Of a stretch of DNA of 64,000 bases, positions 1 through 11,188 are shown piece after piece. The stretch is from Immersiella caudata (lineage: Eukaryota; Ascomycota; Sordariomycetes; Sordariales; Lasiosphaeriaceae), in NCBI GenBank assembly GCA_030512335.1, contig JAULSU010000003.1:5332001-5396000 (forward strand), read 5' to 3'. Position 1 is the stretch's first letter. Every line of letters begins with the position of its first letter. The position numbers were made by a program, and so were the translations under genes. Under the pieces are notes generated by a model that ran no database searches, had not been told where the DNA came from, and saw only the letters and a program-made list of their open reading frames with translations.

Positions 1-1885
1 GGGGCCCAGTGGTTGGCGACCCAGCCGATTGGAACTTGCAGATGGCGTGGGCGAGAGAAAATGGCGACGATCCTTGGCGCCCATTCCGGGGGACACCCGA
101 TCCTGTCACATTCACTAGATTTATCGTTGCTGCCGCTCGCGCCGCCACCCAGATGCCGAACCTTCCAGAGCGCCCCACGCGCGAGCCAAGATGGTTTTTA
201 TACAGAGCTGCTACCACACTGAACTGTTTGAGCTGCCTGAGGGGTTGATGGATAAGATGCGCGCAGCGAGTCTACCTGGTGTGGTTTTTGGAGCTGAGAG
301 ACAGTGCCGGAATTTCAGGAATTTTGTTCGTGAGGACTATCTTGCGGACCATTTCAATTGCGAGAGTGTGGTCCTCTCGGAGATCGCTGATGATGCTGCT
401 GAGAACGTTGCGCAAGAATGAGTCGAGACACATCCGTGCGCAAGATATCGATGGCAGGACAGTTTGTTAGCGGCATGGCCGGTGAAGCAATTAGTTTTTG
501 GGACGGAAAACAGATGTAGTTGGGTAGCCCTAGTACTGGCTGGTATGGATTAGCAGGCAAAAAGATACATTAGTAGCGATTCGCCCCAGCTGAATACCGC
601 GGAATAACCCCAGCGTGGCACGGTCCCTGGATTATTGCCGTTTTCCGTGTCTCGTCTCCACACCGGAGAAGATGGAGGCCGAAGCGGGAATTGCACGTGC
701 TGCGGTTGCACCACGTGGGTGTTGTTGGATCTGGGGCCATCCCTGAGGCGAGCGGCCAAAACAGCTCAAATCAGTCGTGTCCGGAAGCAAGTTTTATCGA
801 CCGTTAGCTGGCGGTTTCAGATAACGACAGACCGCAGAGTCTCGATTGCGTGATCGCATGCTCACCGAACCAAGGGCGAAAAGCTCAGACCGCGATCTAT
901 TGCCAAAATCCACGCAAGAAGCCCAGGGATGTCTCGATCGAACCCACCCAATCGGTAGCGTCAAGCCAAATGGGGGAAAGCAACAGAAGCAATGAGCGGG
1001 GAGAATACCCCTGGAATCGCGGAGTGTCGGCGCTGCCAAGCAATGCACGCACCGGCACAGGACCCCACAGGACCCCGGTGGCCAACTTTAGCGCGAAAAT
1101 GCGCTGAACTGTTTTCAGCGCTTTGATGGGGCCGGTGAAGCTGGCGAAGGCGATGGGCCAGTGTGCTCGCCCCGGTGACTTTGCAGTCTACCCCTCGCGC
1201 AACAAAGACGGAGCGACACGATGGAGGGATGAAGCTGACGAGTTGCGATTGGCCCGTCGACTCGCCGTTCGCCGACGAGACGCAGACCCAGGGCCAGATT
1301 CTGACTGTGTCACCCAAACACGCAGGCGGCATATGGAAGAACACAGACATTCTGCCAGCGACGGTGGCGAGATTTTTGCAAAGGGCTGCAAATGACGGCA
1401 GCCGCGACTGCCATGTTTAGCCATGCAAGGGGGGAAGGAGCGGGAGGCCGGAATTCGGGCAGACGAACTGTTGTTCACCTCTCAGGCTTTTTCCCGGTAA
1501 TTCAGGGCCATTCCTTCCTTCCGCGACGCATGGCGGTGACTTGTTCCCTTTGCCAATTGGCCCCGTCATCGAGCTCTGCGGACAGCGATACGGCACTTGG
1601 CGTCGCGGTGGGTGGTTGGCTTTGGGCCTGCATCACTGCAGCCCCCATCCTTGTTCCTGGCGAACCCATGCGGGCCCCCGTTCGCCAGCTCCGGCCCCCC
1701 TCTCCCGCCTCCCAACGCATAGTGAGGTAACCTCCGCCAAATAAGACCCGACTCTGGTGGTAATGTAGGGTCGAGATCGCCCACGCTTGCCGGCCCTGCG
1801 TCTCGTCGTCCTCCATCCACAACTATCCCAGGGCGCTGCGAGCATCGCCAATTCCATTCCCTCCGGCTTGGAGGAGCTGGAAACC
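1..1885. other. Intergenic, upstream of MHYT gene
   Basis: No coding region with family resemblance or consistent splice structure is visible on either strand. The last few hundred bases should hold the promoter and 5' UTR of the MHYT gene. No clear TATA box was found. Confidence 0.5.
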
Positions 1886-4792
1886 ATGGACGCCCTACCG
1901 AGCGACGACCTGTCTCGCTACGTGGGACAGGTCGTCCCCTTCCGCTTCGACCCAGCCATCATCGTCGTCAGCTACCTGGTCAGTCTTGTCGGCGCCGCGT
2001 CGACCCTCGAACTCGTGAATCGCCGGACGTCACGCAAGGGCCTTTACAATCACCTTTTGCTGCTCGGTGCATCCATCTCCATGGGCGGTGTCTCCATTTG
2101 GTGCATGCATTACATTGGCAATCGCGCGATAACCCTTTTGAACGGCGAACCAGAGCTCCAGATCACCTACTCGCCTGGTGTCACGGTCGCCTCCCTCTTC
2201 GTGCCCATCCTCGTGCTCCTCGTCGCCTTCTACGTCGTCACCCTAACCAACGCCGTCAATTGGTGGCGCATTGGCGCTTCGGGAACCCTGTCGGGCTGCG
2301 CAATCTGTGGCATGCACTACTTGGGGAACGCCTCGATCCGAAACTACACCTGCGAGTATGTCCCCGGCAACATCGCCGGCGCGAGTGTCATTGCCGCTGC
2401 TGCCAGTACCATTGCTCTCTCGCTCTTCTTCGTCTTCAGGGCCGCATGGACCAATTCGTGGTGGAAGAGAATAGGTTGTGCTTTGGTGCTGGGTGGCGCT
2501 GTCTCGGGCATGCATTGGTGTGCTGCTGTGGGAACCAGATATCGGTTGGTGGAGCTCACGCCTGCGAGCGACCGCGATCTGCGCAACACCACCGTCATCG
2601 TCGTTTCGTGTCTAGTAATACGGCCCCTCTTACTGTGCTCTTGGTTTGTAGTTCAGTGTGCTGACGGTTGGCGCCCAGTCCGTCGCCTCCTGCCTCCTGA
2701 TGGCTATCCTCGCTGTCTCCTCGGCTCGAGCTCGAAAGGGATACATAAGCAAGGCGCAGAGGGTGACGCTGGCGGCAGCTGTCTTTGACAGATACGGGAG
2801 GATTCTGGTGAATCCCGACGGTCTCCTACCAAGCGAGGAGGTCATGAGCACTTTCGTCCAACGAGTAGGTCAAGCGGAAGCTTCGCTTCATCCCATTGCT
2901 GACAGACACCGCAGTCCCAACATGACGCCTTCTCCACCGCTCACCCCCTTTTCCACTGGGTCTACCAAGCTTCACGCAACTGGTCCAGCATCGAGAACCT
3001 GACCGATAAAATGTTTGCCCATCTGTCTCGTCTGCCGCATCGTGGCCGCAACGTCCGGACAGGTATCGAGCTCGTCGACGGAGGGGGTCGCATCGTCGAA
3101 AATTACGACACAATCGTTCGAGAGCTGTTTTGTATTGCCGCGGCAACCCTCGCCCACAAGATGCACGAGAACCTGGCCGACGTGGGTACTCTCTGGAACG
3201 AGATGTTTGCCACTGGTGGGGCGCCGATACGGTCTTCCACCGAGGGGCCTGAGAGTGAGAGAAGCGGGAGCAGCGGCTCAGATGTGAAGACGAAGCAAGA
3301 TGATATGGTCGAAAAGGGAATGGCATACAAGACGCACCAATCGCACGGTTCCCTCATGATCCTGGTCCGCAAGCTCGAAAACATCCGGGATGTCGATAAG
3401 CTCGAAGCCGCCGGCTACCGGTTTGCCGATCTCCGCCAAGTCGCGCCGATCATCTGCTCCACCATGCAGATCAGAACCAGCCGCCTGGAAGAGAAGTTGA
3501 GGTTCATGTCAGGTCACGCCGAACCCACCATGTTGGAGCCTGGTGTCCATGTCGGAGTCTTTACGCTCAGGGGCGGAGCTGACGGGACTGAGTTCGATGT
3601 TTTGGTCAGAGATGAGGCCCACAACCTCCTGCCCAGCGTGCGGGTGCCCTTGGACAAGCTCGAGCCGGCTCATACTAAGCTCCTTCGTCAACTGGGTGGC
3701 CAGACACTTGCCGGCATCCGCCAATATCTTAGGGAAAACATCTTGGACTTCTCCGAAAAGAGCTCAAGAGGGTTCGTGGTTCATTTCCAAGAAGCCCTGG
3801 CCGACCTGAGGGTGGCCCTCCCTGATGGGTTGTTCGACGACGCGAAGCTAGTGCCCAAGGCTGTCCAGGTTCCATGTATATCACCACAGGACAGCACTAG
3901 GCCCGCGACCTGCACCCTCATCACATTCGCACTCACCCTTCCTCCAAACACAACCGCCAGGACACCGAGACACAGGTTCATTCCCCTTCAATTCCTCAAG
4001 ATCCAACAACTTGTATACCAGAATTCGCCACACCGCGCCGCGTTTGCACGATCCGTACACCGCGAGATTTTACCTATCTTGAGCTCAGTCCAACCAATGC
4101 CCACCACCAAGGTGCCGTTATCCCCCACGAATCGCAACACGCTGCCCCAACGACCGCCGCGGCGGTCGCGCTTCAAGCGTCTTCGTAGTCCCCACACTTC
4201 GCGTGCCACCCGTGACTCGGACAACCTCGTGTCAGCAAGCGGCGAGCACATCGCGTCGACGCCGTCGACCCATAGCGTGTCGTCAGTGCAGCTATACACG
4301 ATCGGCAGCGGCGACTCGGACATGCCGTTTGACCCATCAAGGGCTCAGTTTGAACAGTCTGCCGAACTTTACCGGAAAACAGCGCCGCAAACGCAAGAGC
4401 TTGGAGGCATCATGATATCTTCAGAGATCACGGTGGATGTCGAGGAAGACAATCGGCCACCGCCAGCTCCGCCGCCACCCAAGGACACCACGCAGGTAGG
4501 GGGTCACACTAGGTCGCACAGCAATCTAAAGTTGCTGCGGCAGGGCAGCCAGCGCGTGGTGCTGCAAGGCGATGGGCAGATTGGCAGTCAGCCGGTGGAC
4601 GGCCAAAATGTTGGAGCGCAGGGTGGGGCGGCGCAGATGACGTCGTCGTATGAAGATGGGATCGAGATGGAAGACGTGTCGACGGTGCTGGGGATGGGGC
4701 TTTCGACGGTGGTTGTGAAAAAGGAGGGTGAAGCCGTGACATTTGTGGATGAGTTGTTTGCAAAGTGCATTGATACCCCTAGTAGGACATGA
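1886..4792 (+). CDS. MHYT-domain membrane signalling protein
   Basis: Predicted exons are 1886-2602, 2652-2864 and 2915-4792, giving about 935 aa. The N-terminal third is an MHYT sensor of about seven membrane helices, with the hallmark Met-His pairs CMHYIGN, MHYLGN and MHWCA. MHYT domains are thought to bind copper and sense a gas or metal at the plasma membrane. The third quarter continues as a conserved cytosolic part (FDRYGRILVNPDGLLPSEE, then HPLFHWVYQASRNWSS). The C-terminal 400 residues are basic, Ser/Pro/Thr-rich and probably disordered. Intron 2 (2865-2914) has a clean GTAGGT donor, GCTGAC branch and GCAG acceptor. Intron 1 is less certain: the donor may be 2603 (GTTTCG, 49-nt intron) or 2615 (GTAATA, only 37 nt). 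The first ATG in frame with the sensor is 1886, preceded by AACC. Its ligand and output are unknown. Confidence 0.85.
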
Positions 4793-5747
4793 TTGGAATG
4801 ATTCATGGCATATTTAGAGGCCCATATTAGTGGGCGTATAGGTTGGGACATTGTAATTGTACATAGTTGGGAATGTAATAGTATGAGTTGGTGTAACTGA
4901 TGACTTCAGCGTGTTGTAGTGCGGTATTGTTGATGGCCTCGATGTCTGACAGTTGCCCCTTTCCAGCTCAATGCCCAGAGGCAATGCTCAGATGAGATGT
5001 GTTGATACAATGTGTGATAAGCACACGAAACACCTGCCACCCTTGAGAGCGGTCGATATATATAATCACGATATACCAAATCCCCATTGCCTTGAAGGTA
5101 ACGAGAGAGGGAGATGGAGGAGTGGAGGGGGGCGATCCAATCTATTAGTGTATAAGTAAGAAAATACGTTTGTCGCAAGTCTATCATCGTACAAAGCCAT
5201 CACCCTCGAAACCATCTCCTTTATCCTCCTCTCCCCTGTGTCTCTCATCCTTTCTATCACCACATCTATCCAAATCCCCATCCTCCCACCCGAAGCCATC
5301 TAAGAAAAAATAAGAGCAAAGTGTGAAGAAAAAATAACAAAACCAATAACCAATCGTGATCCACTGCCTCTAGAAAGACATCTTCATCCTGCCAATGCCT
5401 CTAGAAAGACATCGTCGTCGTCATAGCCTCTGGAAAGGCTATCCACCGCCCGTCGAGGAAAACACCGTGCCGAAATCGAATCGTAGCTGCTGCTGCTCAA
5501 GGAGAGAATCTGTTGTGCCGAAAATCCAAAACCGAAGAGGACCAAGAACCAGGAACCGAAAACCGGAAGAGGGGGAAAAACCACCAAGTCGATGTATGAA
5601 GAGATCATGTTATCGTTTGTCGTTGCGAAAAAGACACTCTGGAAGAGTGAAGTTTTGCTTTTCCCGAACCATCATGTGTCCATCTGTCCTCAGATCGATC
5701 CCGAAGAGATCCCGAAGGGACTCGAAGGGATAGATAAGAGAAAGGAT
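4793..5747. other. Intergenic, 3' UTRs and CT-rich tract
   Basis: This convergent gap lies between the MHYT gene and a small secreted-protein gene on the opposite strand. The stretch around 5195-5290 is pyrimidine-rich on the + strand. Open frames around 5395-5730 have no recognisable product. Confidence 0.4.
5365..5413. repeat. 18-bp direct repeat
   Basis: The 18-mer TGCCTCTAGAAAGACATC occurs at 5365-5382 and again at 5396-5413, followed by a third diverged version near 5426 (GCCTCTGGAAAG). It lies in non-coding DNA downstream of two convergent genes. Confidence 0.8.
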
Positions 5748-6035
5748 TTAAGCCTTCCGGGCAGCCGTAGCGGCAGCCGCGCTCGAGCTCCTCGTCTGCT
5801 GGCCGCCAAAGGCCTGGCGCAGACTAAGAGAACCAAAGTTGATTTGGCGCTTGGCGTTTGCGGCGTTGCCGGCGGCGGCAGTGGCGGTGGTGGTGGCGGC
5901 CGCCGAGACGACGGTCACGCCCGAAGGGAGGGACACGCCGGAGGGGATGGAGACGCCCGAAGGGAGGGAGATGGTGATGGCGGAGGCCGTGCCGAAGGCG
6001 ACGGTGAAGAGGGTGACGATGCTGGTGAGCTGCAT
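5748..6035 (-). CDS. Small secreted protein with PSGV repeats
   Basis: This is a single-exon 95 aa protein. Residues 1-19 form a signal peptide (short N-region, hydrophobic core, ending GTASA). Three short repeats of the type (L/I)PSGV(S/T) follow at about residues 24-40. An Ala/Thr-rich stretch is then followed by a Lys-Arg site (NAKRQINFG) that fits Kex2-type cleavage. The C-terminal part is Ala/Ser/Arg-rich. A TATA-like box lies about 190 bp upstream on the same strand, supporting a real transcript. There are no cysteines, so it is not a classical disulphide-rich effector. A cell-wall or peptide-precursor role is possible, but I do not recognise the family. Confidence 0.65.
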   Translation of the reverse strand: MQLTSIVTLFTVAFGTASAITISLPSGVSIPSGVSLPSGVTVVSAAATTTATAAAGNAANAKRQINFGSLSLRQAFGGQQTRSSSAAAATAARKA

Positions 6036-7337
6036 GGTGACGGTTGGGTTGGTTTGGTTTGGTTGGAAAGGGTTGGTTTGGTTTGGAAATTGGAGTTGGT
6101 GAGCGAGCTGTGTTTTGAAACGAAAGTCGGGGAGTTGGTTGTAGTGTTGAAGGGGATGTGAAGACTGTGTGATGAGGATGAGGAAAAGAAGTTGGGATTG
6201 AGGGTGGTGGTGAGGGTGGTTATATAGGGGTTGTTTGTCTTGACTTGGGGCGCGCCGTCATCTCAGGCTGGTTAGTTGGTGTGGTCGTAAGCGTGAGGCT
6301 AGTTCCAAGTTTGGTATCTTCATGAGTCTTCGTCGGGCTTCTACGCGCGGTGAAATCACCGCTAAGGAGGTTTGAGTTTGTTTCGCTGGGTTGAAGGAGA
6401 GCGGTTGGAAACGGCGTAAGGTCCGGGAGAGGGCAATGAACTCGCCCCTGAGTGGCCTTGTGGTGGCGCGGCGGAGGATGAGAGGCTTCGATTAGCGCAA
6501 GGGGCTAATCCGTCTGCAGGGCCAGGCCCGTGTCATTGGGACAGAGCTGACGATCCTAGTGAAAGTTTATTTTGCTCTGTTATTGATGGGCCCAGATCCT
6601 CACGCGTGCCGTTCGGGAGGGGACTGTGTTGGCTAGCCTCAATGCGATTCAGGGGTAAGCAACAACACGGCCGTTCCGATCTGAGCGTTATGTGCCCTTG
6701 CAGAATTGCAGGACTAAACGTCCTGAATCAAGGAAATCCTTCAGGCCAGAAGAATCACATCTCTATTCACCCCTGAGTTAGTTTGCAATGTCCTCGCCAC
6801 TTCATTGTCCCCCGCCATTTGCCTTCCGATTAATATAGCTCAGATAAACAGATGACACAACAGAAACTGTCAACATGCGTCCGTCCAGCCACTACCGCAG
6901 AGAGCTTCGTAAGGTGAAATTTGGGGGGTGACGCGTCTCATGGTTCTCAAGTAGAAGAGCAGACAAGGTGCAATTACGCGGCGGATTTAGACTTTTTCTG
7001 CGGCGCGCTGTTGAGTTTCATCATCCAGGTGGATAGCTCCTGGTCGGAGATGCGCTACGGCGAACTCTGTCTATTTTTGCGACTCATATCCAGCCACTCC
7101 TCGGTTGTGGTCGTCATTAGGATTGGAGGGGATTATTTCAGGTACCGGCTGTCGCTCTTACAATGCTGTGCTCTTCATTGTCAGCCAAACACCACAATAG
7201 AAACAAACCCTCATGCAACAAATCAACGTGGTATTCCTACTCCTGCCTGCTCAACATCAACATTACTCTTCCCCCTCTCCCCACCACCATCCCCTCTTCC
7301 CACTTTCTCCTTCTCCCCTCTCCCCTTCCAACCCCCC
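6036..7337. other. Intergenic, no gene seen
   Basis: Apart from the promoter of the small secreted gene nothing is supported. A 258-codon + strand frame at 6921-7697 is partly antisense to the P450 and has no family resemblance. Confidence 0.4.
6221..6227 (-). promoter_or_regulatory. TATA-like box of the small secreted gene
   Basis: On the - strand the sequence reads CCCCTATATAACC, about 190 bp upstream of the ATG at 6035. The long 5' UTR is normal for filamentous fungi. It is assigned by position and motif only. Confidence 0.45.
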
Positions 7338-8775
7338 TCACACTCTCCCCTTCACCTTCACCTTGAACCCCACCGGCCTCACATTAAACCACCCATCCTG
7401 CTTCATAACATAGCCCCCCTCTACCGCCTCAAAATCCACCTCCCCAACCAACTTGGCCGTAACCACCACCAAAAACTCCCACGCCCAATGCTTCCCCACA
7501 CACTCCCTCTTCCCATTCCCAAACCACTTCTTCACCCCCCTCGGCAACCCCTCAAATGCCTCCCCCATCATCCTCTCCGGCCGGAAAGCCAGCGGCTCTT
7601 CAAACACCGCCGGGTCGCGATTCACTCCGGCGAGCACAATAATCATGGCCTGGTTATGCGGGATTTGATACTTGCCTCCGGCCAAGAGGACGGGTGAAGT
7701 ATCGCCCTCCTTGGGGATCGGCTCAATGTTGAAGCCCGGCGCGGCGTGGGAGAGACGGAGGGTTTCGCGGACGATGCCAGTGATGTACGGTAGGGATTTG
7801 AGATGCTCCTGCGAGAGAGGAGCGTCGCCACAGACCGAGGCGAGTTCCTCGCGTGCCCTGGTCACGACGGAGGGGTTTTGCAGGAGGAAGTAGATCAGGG
7901 AGGTGAGGGCGCAGGGGGCGGTGGAAGAGCCGATGGGCATGGTAACGATTTCGTCGATAACCATGGAGGGGGTTAGGGTGGTGCCGGTTTCAGGGTCGGG
8001 GGAGTTGAGGAGGGCGTGGAGGAGGTCGTGGCGCGCGGGGGTGGGGTTGGCGGCGCGGTGGTCGATGAGGGATTGGGCCCAGGTGCGTTGGGTCTTGGCG
8101 GCTTTTTTCCACTTGGAGTTGTGCAGGAGGAGGGTGAGGAGCTTGGGGCGGGAGGGACGGCGCATGGCTTCGGAGGTGGAGTCTTCCATGGCTTGGAGGA
8201 TGTTGTCAGAGGAGCCGTCGAAGCAGTTGAGCTTCTTGCCGAAGAGGGTGAGGGTGGTGGCTTCGAGGTTGAGGCGGTTGAGGTCGGTTAGGGGGGTGAT
8301 GGTGTTGTTGGTGCCGAGGACTTTCCAGCTAGCGATGAGCTCGTCGGTGCAGAGGGTGAGTTCGTCGAAATGGTTGGCGATGAGGTTGGGGGCGAGCTGG
8401 GGGGCGACGATGCGGTGGGCGATGCCCCAGTTGGCTTCGTGGTCGTAGGCTGTGAAGAGGCCGTCGTGGGTGAGGTAGCGGATCTCCTTGACGGGGCCGC
8501 CGACGTACTTGCGGAAGCGCTTCTCGTCGCAAATTTCCTCGGCGAGCGCGGCGCTTGCGACGAAGACGATTTTGTGGCCGAGGGCATTGATCTGGAAAAT
8601 CTCGCCTGTTGTTGTCAGCTGAGAGGTCCTCAAAATGCTGGGAGGGATTGTACTAACCGTACTTCTCAGCCAGGGTTTTCAGCGACCACCAGGTGTTGTT
8701 TTGGTCAATGTCGAAGATGTTCCCCAATAGGGGCACGCCCGGTGGGCCGGGAATCGGAGTTGGTGATGTCGACAT
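7338..8775 (-). CDS. Cytochrome P450, CYP505/BM3-like heme domain, no reductase
   Basis: Exons are 8775-8658 and 8605-7338, giving 461 aa. The 52-nt intron has GTTAGT, GCTGAC and ACAG. The N-terminus IPGPPGVPLLGNIFDID lacks a membrane anchor, as in the self-sufficient CYP505/BM3 group. BM3-like landmarks follow: CDEKRF, HDGLFTA, the C-helix HEANWGIAHR, the ExxR motif ETLR and the heme loop FGNGKRECVG, with the thiolate at about Cys408. The family hydroxylates fatty acids, but this protein stops after the heme domain, so electrons must come from a separate reductase. The I-helix reads MPIGSSTAPC where BM3 has an acid-threonine pair; the acidic residue is Ser here while the Thr is kept. The start is the only ATG that supplies the proline-rich lead. 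Substrate is not predictable. Confidence 0.9.
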
Positions 8776-9346
8776 ATCGGGCAGCTTACTCCGCGCATCC
8801 ACAACAATGCCAATTGCTACTGCAAAGACGAGGGAGAGCTCTGGACAGCTTTAAAAGAGCTCGGTGCGTCGCAAAGACTGGTGGCTGGGAGCACCTCTCT
8901 TGCCAAATTCCAATGGCAGCACAGCGCATGACGCACCAAGACATGGCTCTCTCCGCTAGAGTGAGACAGCGTCTGTGGTGACCCACGACGCGCCCCCAAT
9001 GAGCAGTGCTGGTTTGGTCAGTGCATGCATCGTGGCGGAAGTGGTTGGCACTCGTTGAGAGGTGCTGGGCGACGTCCAATTACCAAATCCGAGACCTGCA
9101 TCAGTTGCAGCTCTTCGGCCCCGCGCAGCGATGCCCAGGCGGGAAAGGGGCTGAGGATCGGCGGCGCGTGGGCCAGTCGGGTGCCCTGTCGCGTGGCCGA
9201 TCCGCCGCCTAGGACGCGGCCCGGCGTCTTGGCGACCCTCGGCTGCTGCCCTATCCCGCCGCTTGTTGCGCCTCCCGCCTCCGGTCGTGCCCTGGTGTCG
9301 CATTGTGCGCCCTCTTTCTTATTCCACTTGCAGAGAGGAAACGAGC
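8776..9346. other. Intergenic between P450 and 5S rRNA
   Basis: This contains the P450 promoter on the - strand. No other gene is supported; open frames on both strands lack family features. Confidence 0.4.
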
Positions 9347-9465
9347 ACATACGACCATAGGTGCTGGAAAATTCGGGATCCCGTCCGCTCTCCCATAGAC
9401 AAGCCGGCAACCGCCAGACTAGTAGTTGGGTCGGTGACGACCAGCGAATCCCTGGTGTTGTATGT
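9347..9465 (+). rRNA. rrn5S: 5S ribosomal RNA gene
   Basis: A 119-nt stretch starts ACATACGACCATAG and ends GTTGTATGT. Its two ends pair to form helix I. The internal control region AGTTGGGTCGGTGACGACC and the following AGCGAATCCC match the conserved 3' half of fungal 5S RNA, and the middle block CCCGTCCGCTC is also typical. A run of seven T residues follows immediately as a Pol III terminator. Single, scattered 5S genes outside the rDNA array are usual in filamentous ascomycetes. The central region differs somewhat from the Neurospora type as I recall it, so this may be a variant or weakly diverged copy. Confidence 0.88.
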
Positions 9466-9471
9466 TTTTTT
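9465..9471 (+). terminator. Pol III terminator of 5S gene
   Basis: The T run begins at the 3' end of the 5S RNA. Confidence 0.75.
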
Positions 9472-10078
9472 GCACGATGTTCGGCTTCTCGCCAGCGAGG
9501 TTCGAGGTGGGGGGAGGCGATCAAGCGCTGATGGATGGATGGATGGACTGTGCATCTACCATTTCGGTTGTCAACACCGATGTCGTGGAAGTTGTAGAAA
9601 TTACCCGTGGGTGATCAATCGCATTGTGCTCTCGGCGAACGGAGATATTTTGCATGCAGACAAAGAGCTTGTGTGACATTGGATGAGCCTTTGAGGTGGA
9701 TTTTGCTCTTGCCGCCAGTTCGTCCAGCGGCGTGGGGGAGCCCAGATGAACATGGAAGGCGCGACTAGGACTGGCAGAAGAATTCACGACGCCCTCCAGC
9801 CACTTCTTCGATTGTGTGACGCACCTGGGGGGCGCGGTAAATAACCGCCAACAAATAGGCCCAGCTGATGGCTCTGCACTGTTCGCAAAACTCGCAAAGC
9901 ATCTTCGAGCCCAAGGTTGTAAATTCAGCCGACAGCAAAACGTCGCCCATTGGCGCCCGGTTTAATTCCACCCTTAGGCTCCACGATAAAACGAGATGGA
10001 AGCCTCTCCCTCCCACCAAGCAGGCGGTTCTTCCAAGCTTCGTTTCGCTACCAGTTTCCTGACATCTGCTCAGTTGGG
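9472..10078. other. Intergenic with short GATG repeat
   Basis: It holds a short (ATGG)4 microsatellite at about 9530-9546 and the promoter of the secreted protein that starts at 10079. No gene is seen. Confidence 0.4.
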
Positions 10079-11149
10079 ATGAAGAACCGAATATCTCCTG
10101 CGATGGCACCCTGGAAGACAGCGTTTCTCCTCCTGTTGTTGAGCACGGTAAACTGCCAACAGATTGAGAGGCGACCCCTCCGGAGGTTCAGTGAAGAGTG
10201 CCAGCGGATCATAATGATGGGCTTCACCCCATGCACACCTGTCGGATCAGTGGCGGTCGGGTAAGTGCCTACCTACGAGAGTTTGTTGACTCGATGGAAC
10301 GAGGCAATACGGTTCAAGGCGCGGGCTGAGAGTCGCCGCTGACCCATTTTCACTCGGACCAGTGAACCAACAGAGAACCAAGAGATGGAGATCCCCAACC
10401 CACACGTTCTTGCGTCTCATTGCACACCCCGGTGCCAAGCAAGCTTGCACACGCTGCGGTCCGACATCATGGCTCGGTGCAATCCCACCGACTATATGGG
10501 ACTCATTGGTTGGAAGCCGGGGACTGCTTGGCATCGTAAGTTCAAATTGGATGCGAAATGTCTGAAGCCTGATGTGCAGCTGTTTTCTGACTACCCCTCC
10601 GCAGCGCTCTACTTGGTCGACCTCCGTCTTTATGTACAAGATGTAGCTTGCTACAAAAACAAACAAGACGGTCAATTCTGCGGTATCTACCTCGGGGAGA
10701 TGCGGAATCAGTCAAAGCAGCCAGACCCCTGCTCCGATTGCGTCCTCGGCCCTCTCGCCGTCAGGCTTAGCTCTCCCGTGGGCTACAGCGACGAGTTGGC
10801 TGCTCAGTTCTTATCCGCCACGGAAGCATGCTCGGCGACCGGGTATACTTACACGAGGTCCTCGTATTCGTTTGCTGTGAGCACCACGTATTCAGCCCCC
10901 ACTACAGGCGTTTGGGCTAGTACTAGGACCGGTACTGGTACGCGGGCGACATCAACCTCCCCAGCGCCACCGCCGGGCCCGACCCGAACTACATCCACTT
11001 CGGCTACCACAACACCGACATCACTGGGCACGCCGACAGCCACGGCTCAAAGCGTGGCGTCGGCGCGCTTGGTATTTACGCTTGGTACGACGCAGGCGGT
11101 GGGCTGGACGATTGGTTGGCTTTTTGCATTTGTTTACCAACTTTGGTAG
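10079..11149 (+). CDS. Secreted cysteine-rich protein, LysM-less paralog 1, GPI-like tail
   Basis: Exons are 10079-10260, 10363-10535 and 10605-11149, giving 299 aa. A signal peptide (hydrophobic core TAFLLLLLSTVNC) is followed by a domain shared with three other genes in the island. Diagnostic pieces are the CxxxC region around exon 2, the D-V-x-C-Y-K core, GEMRNQSKQPDPCSDC, and the SSPVGYSDELAAQFLSAT block ending CSATGYTYTRSSYS. The exon junctions are at the same places as in the paralogs. After this domain comes a Thr/Ser/Pro-rich stalk and a hydrophobic C-terminus, suggesting a GPI-anchored cell-wall protein. Unlike the paralog at 13099-14690 it carries no LysM repeats. A second ATG eight codons downstream could also serve as the start. 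Function is unknown; the same domain precedes LysM repeats in the paralog, which suggests a wall or carbohydrate setting. Confidence 0.8.
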
Positions 11150-11188
11150 CTGCACCGGAGTGTCGAAGATGATAATTTTCTGACCTCC

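Noticed and set aside
6921..7697. A 258-codon + strand frame
   Set aside because: It overlaps the 3' end of the P450 in antisense and shows low-complexity Pro/His/Ser sequence, with no domain or splice logic.
9018..9524. A 168-codon - strand frame across the 5S gene
   Set aside because: It runs through the 5S rRNA gene and lacks any protein family features.
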